Positions 13,688 to 19,566 of a stretch of DNA of 19,566 bases are shown here, one piece after another. Every line of letters starts with the position of its first letter. Within the stretch, counting starts at the first letter, position 1. A program made the position numbers and the translations under genes. This DNA comes from Candidatus Arcticimaribacter sp. (GTDB taxonomy: Bacteria > Bacteroidota > Bacteroidia > Flavobacteriales > Flavobacteriaceae), in the NCBI GenBank assembly GCA_011526275.1, contig WTJP01000077.1, positions 8,796-28,361 of the forward strand, in the 5' to 3' direction. The notes under the pieces are model-generated. The model saw nothing but the letters and a program-made list of their open reading frames with translations, had not been told where the DNA came from and did no database searches.

Positions 13688-14737
13688 TTAGTTTTGTGCA
13701 CGGCTTAGCGTAAAGGAAAATTCTGAGCCTATATTAGGTGAACTCTCCACAAAGATTTTTTCATTGTGCGCCTCAATGATGTGCTTCACAATAGCAAGGC
13801 CTAAACCAGAGCCTCCGTCATTTCGATTACGGGTTTTCTCCACGCGATAAAAACGTTCAAAAAGACGCGGTAAATGCTCCTCGGCTATTCCCTTCCCGTT
13901 GTCGATTACTCTTACTAAAATCTTATGTTGGTTTAACGGACTGATTTCAATCTCGGTCGTTCCGTTTTTCACCCCATACTTAAAGGAATTGATCACCAAA
14001 TTGGTAATCACTTGGGTAATGCGCTCCATGTCGGCTGCGACGATCAAAGGAGTGGAATAATCTAAATTAGACACCAATTTTATTTCCTTTTTCTCCGATT
14101 GAATTTCAAGCAATTCCACAATATCGTTGATGAGCGCTTTTATATCGAATTGCTCGATATTGAGGTTGGTTACCCCGGTTTCAAACTGGGTAATTAAATC
14201 GAGATCATTGATAATAAAGTTCAAACGGTCAATCCCATTGGCTGCTTTTTCCAAGTATTTTTTTCGGATTTTTTTATCCTTAATATTTTCCTCCAGCAAG
14301 GTGTAAATATAGCTTTGAACGGTAAACAGTGGCGTTTTAAGCTCGTGGGCTAAATTCCCAATAAACTCGCGTCTGTAATTCTCTTTGTCTTTCAAGAGTT
14401 CTATTTCCAACTTACTTTCTTTCGCAAATTGTTGCAGGCTAGCTGTAATGGAAATGACATCTTTTTGCAAGGAATCTTCATTGAGCGGGATGCCCGTGGG
14501 CAAGAGGTCTTTATAGAGTTCTTTAACCTTGGTTAGAATAAAGTTCTCGATGCGTAGTTGAATGATGACAAACGCCACCAAAAAAAGAGCAAGCTGCCCT
14601 AAAAGAATATAAAATTTGGCAGCTAATAAACCCGACAACGCTCCGGCATAGGCATAGTATACCATGCCAAAAATAAGGGTGAAAAGCACAACAATAAGAA
14701 AGGCCAGTTGAATGGCTGTACTATAGCGTTGATTCAT
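13688..14737 (-). CDS. Membrane sensor histidine kinase (PhoR-like)
   Basis: A 349-residue histidine kinase. Two membrane segments (about 9-30 and 42-61) are joined by only about ten residues, so there is essentially no periplasmic sensor domain. After a linker come the H-box IGNLAHELKTPL (126-137) with phospho-acceptor His131, the N-box TNLVINSFKYG (245-255), and the ATP-lid boxes DNGKGI (279-284), FERFYR (293-298) and GGSGLGLAIVKHI (308-320). It phosphorylates the response regulator encoded 3 bp upstream in the same operon. No obvious HAMP or PAS domain is seen. The signal is unknown; the PhoR comparison rests on the HATPase type and the paired regulator, and no phosphate transport genes are in the window. 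Confidence 0.93.
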   Translation of the reverse strand: MNQRYSTAIQLAFLIVVLFTLIFGMVYYAYAGALSGLLAAKFYILLGQLALFLVAFVIIQLRIENFILTKVKELYKDLLPTGIPLNEDSLQKDVISITASLQQFAKESKLEIELLKDKENYRREFIGNLAHELKTPLFTVQSYIYTLLEENIKDKKIRKKYLEKAANGIDRLNFIINDLDLITQFETGVTNLNIEQFDIKALINDIVELLEIQSEKKEIKLVSNLDYSTPLIVAADMERITQVITNLVINSFKYGVKNGTTEIEISPLNQHKILVRVIDNGKGIAEEHLPRLFERFYRVEKTRNRNDGGSGLGLAIVKHIIEAHNEKIFVESSPNIGSEFSFTLSRAQN

Positions 14738-14740
14738 GCC

Positions 14741-15433
14741 TTAGTCGTTGGATTCACTCACAAACTTATACCCTACCCCTTTGACTGTCTTGAAGTATTG
14801 ATCGCCTATTTTTTCGCGTAATTTTCGAATGTGGACATCGATGGTGCGATCTCCAACGATGACATCGCTTCCCCAAACCGACTCCATGATTTTTAAACGC
14901 TTGAATACTTTCCCTGGTTTGGAAGCCAAGAGATAAAGCAATTCGAATTCTTTTCGCGGAAGGATGATTTCTTTCCCTTGATGATTGACTTTGTATTCCT
15001 CAACATTGATTTCCATATCGCCAATAACAATGTTCCCGCCAACATCGTCTTTGAGAAAACGACGCAACATGGCTTTCACTTTGGAATTGAGAATACGGGG
15101 TTTTATGGGTTTAGTCACATAATCATCGGCACCCGACTCGAAGGCCACCACATGGGAATAATCTTCTCCACGAGCCGATAAGAACATGATAATGGTATTC
15201 TGAAAACGTTTGTCCATGCGTAAGCGCTCACAGGTTTCTATCCCATCCATAACGGGCATCATCACATCGAGGATGATTAAATGAGGAAGGTGTTGATCGG
15301 CTAAGGCGAGGGCTTCTTTTCCGTTTTCGGCGGTGAAAATTTGATAGCCTTCATTGGATAAATTGAATTCTAAAATCTCTAGAATATCGGGTTCGTCATC
15401 GACCAAAAGGATTTTAATCTTACTTTTTCTCAT
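14741..15433 (-). CDS. OmpR/PhoB-family response regulator
   Basis: A 230-residue response regulator with an N-terminal receiver domain and a C-terminal winged-helix DNA-binding domain. In the receiver, Asp12-Asp13 bind the metal, Asp56 (LDVMMP) is the phosphorylation site, Ser86 in FLSARGED is the switch serine, and Lys108 lies in DDYVTKPIKP. The winged helix (about 135-228) includes LPRKEFELLYLLASKPG, the recognition-helix region VGDRTIDVHIRKLREKIG, and the wing VKGVGYKF. It is the first gene of the two-component operon, 3 bp before the kinase, with an exact -7 promoter box 20 bases upstream. The target genes cannot be read from the window, though a TTAA-rich palindrome in its own upstream region may be an autoregulatory site. 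Confidence 0.95.
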   Translation of the reverse strand: MRKSKIKILLVDDEPDILEILEFNLSNEGYQIFTAENGKEALALADQHLPHLIILDVMMPVMDGIETCERLRMDKRFQNTIIMFLSARGEDYSHVVAFESGADDYVTKPIKPRILNSKVKAMLRRFLKDDVGGNIVIGDMEINVEEYKVNHQGKEIILPRKEFELLYLLASKPGKVFKRLKIMESVWGSDVIVGDRTIDVHIRKLREKIGDQYFKTVKGVGYKFVSESND

Positions 15434-15453
15434 GGAGTAAACGCTTAGTATCT

Positions 15454-15461
15454 CAAATGTA
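15454..15461 (-). promoter_or_regulatory. Exact Bacteroidota -7 box for the two-component operon
   Basis: TACATTTG on the minus strand matches TAnnTTTG exactly, 20 bases upstream of the response regulator ATG. No good TTG is seen at -33, so the promoter may depend on an activator, possibly the regulator itself. Confidence 0.5.
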
Positions 15462-15502
15462 CTAAATATCCTTAGTCGGTAGGAAATTGCACATGAATTA
15501 AA

Positions 15503-15515
15503 TGTTAAGTTAACA
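15503..15515. promoter_or_regulatory. Palindrome TGTTAAGTTAACA with flanking TTAA repeats, possible operator
   Basis: A perfect 13-bp palindrome centred on G15509 lies in the 145-bp gap between the divergent response regulator and LuxE-like genes. TTAA occurs four times, at 15498, 15505, 15510 and 15521. The site is about 42 bases upstream of the response regulator's -7 box, a sensible place for activator binding. The rest of the gap shows only the two -7 boxes listed here. The function is inferred. Confidence 0.35.
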
Positions 15516-15566
15516 ATGACTTAAAAGAGTGCGTTTTCAAACCCCTATTTTCCTTCATTTATTTAA

Positions 15567-15574
15567 TACTTTTA
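15567..15574 (+). promoter_or_regulatory. Near-match -7 box for the LuxE-like gene
   Basis: TACTTTTA, one base from TAnnTTTG, ends 4 bases before the ATG at 15579. The same octamer sits 4 bases before the ATG of the epimerase gene at 17934. If used, the message would have almost no leader. Confidence 0.3.
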
Positions 15575-15578
15575 TCCC

Positions 15579-16562
15579 ATGGAAAAAGCGGTTTTTTCTT
15601 TAGAAGAAGTTAATAACGAGAAGGAGTTTGAAGCGTTGAGCTTAGCGACTTTTCAGTTTCAATATGAAGAAAATTCGGTTTATCGATCGTTTTGCGACTT
15701 ACTCAATATCTCTCCCGTTGATGTAAACTCGCTCACCCAAATCCCTCACCTACCCATACAGTTTTTTAAATCGCATGAAGTGCGCGCTGTTCAAGGAAAA
15801 GTATCAACTTGTTTTAGTTCCAGTGCAACAAGCGGTCAAGGAACATCAAAACACTTTGTTCAAGACATAAGCCTCTACCAAAAAAGTTTCCGCAAAGGCT
15901 TTGCGTTGCAATACGGGGAGGTGAAACAATGGGCTATTTTAGCCCTGCTCCCCTCCTATCTAGAACGGGAAGGATCTTCATTGGTTTATATGATGGACGA
16001 CTTAATCGGGCAGAGTAATCATCCTGCCAGTGGTTTTTACCTTAACGACTTCCAGGCCTTGTACCAACAACTACGGGAACTTGAAAAAGCCAAACAATCC
16101 ACCCTTTTACTGGGTGTATCTTTTGCACTACTCGATTTTGCTGAACAATTTCCAATGCAGTTAGAGCACACCATCGTCATGGAAACCGGAGGGATGAAAG
16201 GACGAAGAAAGGAATTGGTACGGGAAGAATTGCATGCTTGTCTTCAAAAGGGTTTTGGCGTAGAGACAATTCACAGCGAGTATGGCATGACCGAATTACT
16301 CTCACAAGCCTATTCAAAGGGGAATGGTGTTTTTAATTGCCCCCCGTGGATGAAAGTAAGTGCTCGTGATATCAATGACCCTTTAAGTCCTGCTGCTGTG
16401 GGCAAAATTGGTCGTTTAAACATTATCGACTTGGCCAACCAAGAATCCTGCGCTTTTATAGCGACTGACGACCTTGGTAGGGTGTACCCCGATGGCTCTT
16501 TTGAAGTGCTGGGCCGTTTAGACGCCAGCGATATTCGCGGCTGTAACCTTATGGTGTATTAA
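15579..16562 (+). CDS. LuxE/PaaK-like acyl-activating protein (ANL-superfamily fragment)
   Basis: A 327-residue protein resembling LuxE acyl-protein synthetase and the adenylate-forming (ANL) superfamily. It has the Ser/Thr/Gly-rich phosphate-binding loop FSSSATSGQGTSK (79-91), METGGMKGRRKEL (201-213), HSEYGMTELLSQAY (232-245), which matches the adenylate-binding YGxTE motif, and TDDLGRVYPDGSFEVLGRLDASDIRG (296-321), which is normally the hinge motif; it ends right there, so the usual C-terminal lid domain with its catalytic lysine is missing. Predicted chemistry: activation of a carboxylate as an acyl-adenylate and transfer to a thiol or protein. No luciferase or reductase (luxAB, luxC, luxD) genes are present, so it is not part of a light operon. 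The substrate is unknown. Its TAA stop shares a TTAA with the convergent tyrosyl-tRNA synthetase stop. Confidence 0.83.
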   Translation: MEKAVFSLEEVNNEKEFEALSLATFQFQYEENSVYRSFCDLLNISPVDVNSLTQIPHLPIQFFKSHEVRAVQGKVSTCFSSSATSGQGTSKHFVQDISLYQKSFRKGFALQYGEVKQWAILALLPSYLEREGSSLVYMMDDLIGQSNHPASGFYLNDFQALYQQLRELEKAKQSTLLLGVSFALLDFAEQFPMQLEHTIVMETGGMKGRRKELVREELHACLQKGFGVETIHSEYGMTELLSQAYSKGNGVFNCPPWMKVSARDINDPLSPAAVGKIGRLNIIDLANQESCAFIATDDLGRVYPDGSFEVLGRLDASDIRGCNLMVY

Positions 16563-17854
16563 CTAAAGGCTAAAATAAAATAGCTTTTCTTTCCGCGTTG
16601 CAGCAACACATAACGATCGTTGATCAGGTCGGCAGCGGTAATTTTCTTGCTCTCATTTACCTTGGCTTTATTTACTGCAATGGAGTTTTCCTTTAAAGCT
16701 CTTCGCGCTTCACCATTCGACTTCAAGAAATTTCCTTCTCCAGCAAGCGCAGCAATAATATCCAATCCTTCCGCGAGTAAATCGCTAGACAGTTGGGTTT
16801 GTGGCACCCCTTCAAAAACATCTAAAAAGGTGGCTTCGTCTAACTGTAATAAATCTTCTGAGGTCGATTTCCCAAATAAAATTTGAGACGCTCGTTGGGC
16901 ATTATCCAAATCTTCTTGTGAATGCACTAAGAGGGTAACTTCTTCGGCTATGCGTTTTTGCAACAAGCGCATATGGGGGTTTTCACGGTGTTCTGCGATT
17001 AAGCCTTCAATTTCTTCTCGACTTAAAAAAGTAAAAATCTTGATGTAGTTTTCAGCATCTTCATCAGAAGCATTCAGCCAATACTGATAAAATTTATAAG
17101 GAGAAGTTCGTGCCTTGTCCAACCAAATGTTTCCTCCTTCGGTCTTTCCAAATTTGGTACCGTCGGCTTTAGTAATGAGCGGGCAGGTAATGGCATAGGC
17201 CTTCCCAGCCGCCTTTCTACGCACCAATTCTGTTCCCGTGGTAATGTTTCCCCACTGGTCGCTCCCCCCCATTTGTAAGGTACAGTTGTGGTTTTGGTAG
17301 AGGTGCAAGAAATCATATCCTTGCAACAACTGGTAAGTAAACTCGGTAAAAGACATCCCCACCTGTGATTCAGACCCCAAGCGTTTTTTAACCGAGTCTT
17401 TCGCCATCATATAGTTCACCGTAAGGTGTTTTCCAATATCGCGGGAAAAATCAATGAGGGTATAATCTTTCATCCAATCGAAATTGTTGACCAACTTCGC
17501 TGGGTTTTCGCTGGTCGCAGAAAAATCTAAGAAGCGTGCAAGTTGTGCTTTAATTCCGTTGACGTTGGCGGTTAAGGTTTCGGCGTCCAATAAATTTCTT
17601 TCGTCTGATTTTCCCGAAGGATCACCAATCATTCCTGTTGCGCCGCCTACAAGTGCAATGGGTTGATGCCCTGCACGTTGAAAATGCATAAGGATTAAAA
17701 TTTGCACCAAACTTCCAATGTGGAGCGAATCGGCAGTAGGGTCAAAACCAATATAACCGGCTGTTGGGCCTTGGTTTAAATGGTGTTCTGTTTCCGGCAT
17801 TATGTCGTGTAACATACCGCGCCATTCCAGCTCTTCTACAAAGGAATTTCTCAT
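16559..17854 (-). CDS. tyrS: Tyrosyl-tRNA synthetase
   Basis: A 431-residue class I synthetase of the bacterial TyrS type that charges tRNA-Tyr. The HIGH-like motif is HIGSL (45-49) in FDPTADSLHIGSL; tyrosine-pocket residues lie in YIGFDPTADS (34-43) and TYQLLQGYDF (173-182); QMGGSDQWGNITTG (194-207) is the family signature; and KFGKTEGG (234-241) is the KMSKS-like loop. A C-terminal S4 RNA-binding domain spans about 362-428. An upstream frame extension to 17908 would run through an exact -7 promoter box, so I place the start at the ATG at 17854. It stands alone on this strand, divergent from the epimerase gene. Length is normal for the family. Confidence 0.97.
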   Translation of the reverse strand: MRNSFVEELEWRGMLHDIMPETEHHLNQGPTAGYIGFDPTADSLHIGSLVQILILMHFQRAGHQPIALVGGATGMIGDPSGKSDERNLLDAETLTANVNGIKAQLARFLDFSATSENPAKLVNNFDWMKDYTLIDFSRDIGKHLTVNYMMAKDSVKKRLGSESQVGMSFTEFTYQLLQGYDFLHLYQNHNCTLQMGGSDQWGNITTGTELVRRKAAGKAYAITCPLITKADGTKFGKTEGGNIWLDKARTSPYKFYQYWLNASDEDAENYIKIFTFLSREEIEGLIAEHRENPHMRLLQKRIAEEVTLLVHSQEDLDNAQRASQILFGKSTSEDLLQLDEATFLDVFEGVPQTQLSSDLLAEGLDIIAALAGEGNFLKSNGEARRALKENSIAVNKAKVNESKKITAADLINDRYVLLQRGKKSYFILAFS

Positions 17855-17872
17855 AATTATTGTGCTAAAGCG

Positions 17873-17880
17873 CAAAGATA
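17873..17880 (-). promoter_or_regulatory. Exact Bacteroidota -7 box for tyrS
   Basis: TATCTTTG on the minus strand matches TAnnTTTG exactly, 18 bases upstream of the tyrS ATG. A TTTG at 17909-17906 lies 25 bases further up, slightly beyond the usual 17-23 spacing, and could serve as the -33 element. Confidence 0.5.
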
Positions 17881-17921
17881 GATTTCTCCTTGGAATGGAA
17901 AAAGGCAAAGGGAAAAAACAG

Positions 17922-17929
17922 TACTTTTA
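17922..17929 (+). promoter_or_regulatory. Near-match -7 box for the epimerase gene
   Basis: TACTTTTA, one base from TAnnTTTG, ends 4 bases before the ATG at 17934, the same octamer and spacing seen upstream of the LuxE-like gene. No TTG is clear at -33. Confidence 0.3.
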
Positions 17930-17933
17930 GCCT

Positions 17934-18926
17934 ATGATATTAGTGACAGGAGCAACGGGTTTGGTGGGGGCGCATCTTTGTTTGGCCCTTTTGGAAAAGG
18001 GAGAAAAAGTAGTGGCCTTGTACCGCCGAGAAAAAAAGAAAACAGCCCTTCGCCAATTTTTCATCGACCGAGACAAAGCAGCTCTTTTTGATCAGCTTAT
18101 CTTTCGAGAAGCCGACTTGTGTCATCTCCCCGATTTAACCACCGCTTTTGAGGGGATTACTAAAGTTTACCACTGTGCTGCCTATGTATCCATGGCCTAT
18201 CACAAACGCAACTATTTGCAGGAAGTCAACCAACAAGGCACTGCAGATTTGGTGAATCTTTGCATTGAAAACAAAATCGAAAAACTGGTTTACATCAGTT
18301 CCATTGCTGCCTTGGGCAGCCAAAGTACGAGTGGGAAAATCGATGAAGAAACCCCCTGGAATCCCACTGTTGAAAAAACACCTTATGCCTATTCTAAATA
18401 CGGAGCAGAACTAGAAGTGTGGCGCGCCTCACAAGAAGGCGTTCCCGTAGCCATTGTCAATCCCGGTGTGATTTTAGGAACGGGCATGCCCTATGGTCCA
18501 CTGGAGCAGCTGGTGAATCAAATAAAAAAAGGACTGCGTTTTTACACCAAAGGAAGCACAGGTTATGTAGCGGTTGAAGATGTCGTATCCGTCGCCCTTC
18601 AGCTTATGAACGCCCCCATAAAGAATGAACGCTTTATTCTTGTAGCAGAAAATTGGAGCTTCAAAGAAATGACGCAGCAGGTGGCCGAATTACTCGGAAA
18701 AAAACCACCAAAACTTCCGCTTTCTTCTTCACTTCTCTATTTAGGCTGGGCATTGGAAAGTATTTTAAGTGCCTTGGGGGTTCACAAGAAATTTCTGTCG
18801 AAAGCTTTAGTACACAGCCTTTCCGACACCTCTGTTTTAGATGGCACTAAAGTGAAACGCGAATTGAATTTCGATTACCGCCGCATTGCGCCCTACCTCA
18901 AAGAATCAGTCCTCTTTTTCCGCTAG
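17934..18926 (+). CDS. NAD(P)-dependent epimerase/reductase (extended SDR, dihydroflavonol reductase-like)
   Basis: A 330-residue extended short-chain dehydrogenase. The Rossmann loop is ILVTGATGLVGAHL (2-15, GxxGxxG), followed by CAAYVSM (81-87), the catalytic serine segment YISSIAALG (120-128) and the YxxxK pair Tyr151/Lys155 in PYAYSKYGAE. VAIVNPGVILGTGMPYGP is the usual substrate-side loop. It oxidises, reduces or epimerises a small alcohol or nucleotide sugar; the exact substrate cannot be read. Similar genes sit beside the DUF4296 lipoprotein in flavobacteria as far as I recall, so the neighbourhood looks ancestral. The 3' end overlaps the convergent DUF4296 gene by 21 bp. Confidence 0.88.
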   Translation: MILVTGATGLVGAHLCLALLEKGEKVVALYRREKKKTALRQFFIDRDKAALFDQLIFREADLCHLPDLTTAFEGITKVYHCAAYVSMAYHKRNYLQEVNQQGTADLVNLCIENKIEKLVYISSIAALGSQSTSGKIDEETPWNPTVEKTPYAYSKYGAELEVWRASQEGVPVAIVNPGVILGTGMPYGPLEQLVNQIKKGLRFYTKGSTGYVAVEDVVSVALQLMNAPIKNERFILVAENWSFKEMTQQVAELLGKKPPKLPLSSSLLYLGWALESILSALGVHKKFLSKALVHSLSDTSVLDGTKVKRELNFDYRRIAPYLKESVLFFR

Positions 18927-19280
18927 GGCTTCATTTTCTTTTTTAGCCAGTTGCTCAAGACTGTCGAGCAAATGGTTTAAACGCACCTCAACCCGGTCAT
19001 ACAGGGCTGTCATTCGTCTTGGATATTGGGCGTAATACTCTAAATTTTGCTGTAAAATAGAATCTTCCAATGCATACTTGCGAAGGATGTAATCGTCGTT
19101 AAATAGGTTCAAACTGTCCTCTTTAATCAAACGACTGGATTCCATGGTGCGCAATAGTAAGCGGTCGTAGATAATCTCCTCCATCTCATCTTCTTTCAAC
19201 AACACCTCTGGAGGCGGATTAACCGTAAGGGCTTCACAAGCCCAAAACAAAAGAAACGCTAATGGAAGTGCTTTTTTCAT
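18906..19280 (-). CDS. DUF4296 lipoprotein of unknown function
   Basis: A 124-residue small lipoprotein: signal MKKALPLAFLLFWAC with Cys15 as the lipidated residue, then a helical domain. The pattern PPPEVLLKEDEMEEIIYD (22-39), LRKYALEDSILQQNLEYYAQYP and YDRVEVRLNHLLDSLEQL matches DUF4296 as I remember it, a Bacteroidota family with no known function. The C-terminal part is Leu/Glu/Lys-rich and probably forms a coiled coil. The start overlaps the stop of the dihydroorotase-type gene by 4 bp (ATGA), indicating translational coupling. A role at the outer or inner membrane is likely from the lipid anchor; nothing more can be said from sequence. Confidence 0.8.
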   Translation of the reverse strand: MKKALPLAFLLFWACEALTVNPPPEVLLKEDEMEEIIYDRLLLRTMESSRLIKEDSLNLFNDDYILRKYALEDSILQQNLEYYAQYPRRMTALYDRVEVRLNHLLDSLEQLAKKENEALAEKED

Positions 19281-19566
19281 CGGTTAAATTGTAAACGTTT
19301 GGCTGCATTGGTTTCCATAATCTTTCCTTGATCATAGACCATACTTCCGTTGACCCAAGTTTTTTCTACAGTGGCATCGAAAGTTGTTCCCTCAAAAGGC
19401 GACCAGCCACACTGGTAGAGTAAATCTTCTTTCTTCACTGTGGTTTGTTGGTTTAAATCTACCAAGACCAAATCGGCATGGTAGCCCTCGCGCACATATC
19501 CACGTTCAGCAATTTGGAAAAGGATGGCTGGGTTGTGGCAAGCCTTTTCTACCAATTTCTCCAAGG
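19277..19566 (-). CDS. Dihydroorotase-type amidohydrolase, C-terminal end (cut by window edge)
   Basis: Only the last 96 or so codons are present; the reading frame is open to the end of the window and the first in-window codons are not a real start. The visible part shows the C-terminal strands of an amidohydrolase: NPAILFQIAERGYVREGYHADLVLVDL, where the enzyme family closes its small beta-sandwich around the barrel, then SPFEGTTFDATVEKTWVNGSMVYDQGKI near the end. This ending is typical of dihydroorotases and allantoinases (cyclic-amide hydrolysis with two metals). The metal-binding residues lie outside the window. The dihydroorotase call over allantoinase rests on the usual flavobacterial pairing with a DUF4296 gene. 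Confidence 0.8.
   Translation of the reverse strand, partial: LEKLVEKACHNPAILFQIAERGYVREGYHADLVLVDLNQQTTVKKEDLLYQCGWSPFEGTTFDATVEKTWVNGSMVYDQGKIMETNAAKRLQFNR

Noticed and set aside
15579..16562. Bioluminescence operon component
   Set aside because: LuxE similarity alone; no luxA, luxB, luxC or luxD in the window and the neighbours are housekeeping genes.
1..19566. CRISPR array, transposon, prophage, tRNA or rRNA
   Set aside because: No spaced direct repeats, transposase or phage motifs, inverted terminal repeats or RNA-gene signatures were seen by eye, and coding sequence fills almost the whole window.

Overview
This window looks like a chromosomal core-genome segment of a Bacteroidota bacterium, most likely of the order Flavobacteriales. 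The evidence is: exact or near copies of the phylum's -7 promoter box (TAnnTTTG) upstream of many genes, no clear Shine-Dalgarno sequences, short lipoprotein signals, a DUF4296 lipoprotein beside a dihydroorotase end, and mevalonate-pathway genes next to a UbiA prenyltransferase. The placement is inferred from gene content and motifs, not from a database search. Coding density is very high: 22 genes, the longest gap between genes is 145 bp, and I saw no RNA genes, insertion sequences, phage genes or CRISPR arrays.

Layout. 33-3557 (+) is a three-gene glycosylation cassette: a Dpm1-like GT2 enzyme, a membrane-bound processive-type GT2 enzyme and a GT-C-type multi-pass transferase. 3540-8140 (-) is a compact five-gene operon transcribed as mevalonate diphosphate decarboxylase, mevalonate-type GHMP kinase, UbiA prenyltransferase, branch-1 nitrilase and a divergent RsuA/RluB/RluF-type pseudouridine synthase. 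A TspO/MBR protein (8204-8689, +) diverges from it. 8691-10827 (-) encodes two lipoproteins, a GH13 alpha-amylase-type hydrolase and a glycerophosphodiester phosphodiesterase. 10870-12570 (-) is an iron-sulfur set: Mrp-type ATPase, NifU-like scaffold and 2Fe-2S ferredoxin. 12646-13645 (-) carries trmB and a cysteine-less alkyltransferase-like protein. 13688-15433 (-) is a PhoBR-like two-component system. 15579-16562 (+) is an orphan LuxE/PaaK-like acyl-activating protein. 16559-17854 (-) is tyrosyl-tRNA synthetase. 17934-18926 (+) is an NAD(P)-dependent epimerase/reductase. 18906-19566 (-) holds a DUF4296 lipoprotein and the 3' end of a dihydroorotase-type amidohydrolase cut by the window edge.

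How the genes fit together. The isoprenoid operon would supply prenyl diphosphates to its own UbiA enzyme and, indirectly, polyprenyl phosphate to the glycosylation cassette, which could build a polyprenyl-phosphate sugar (first gene) and spend it in the membrane (third gene). The iron-sulfur trio forms a cluster-assembly and electron-transfer unit. Most of the rest is housekeeping.

I found no clearly new multi-gene system. The items most worth a second look are the pseudouridine synthase that has lost most of the usual arginines of two active-site motifs, the nitrilase set inside the isoprenoid operon, the possible archaeal-type ether-lipid function of the UbiA enzyme, the orphan LuxE-like protein, and convergent gene ends that overlap or touch at all four convergent junctions.
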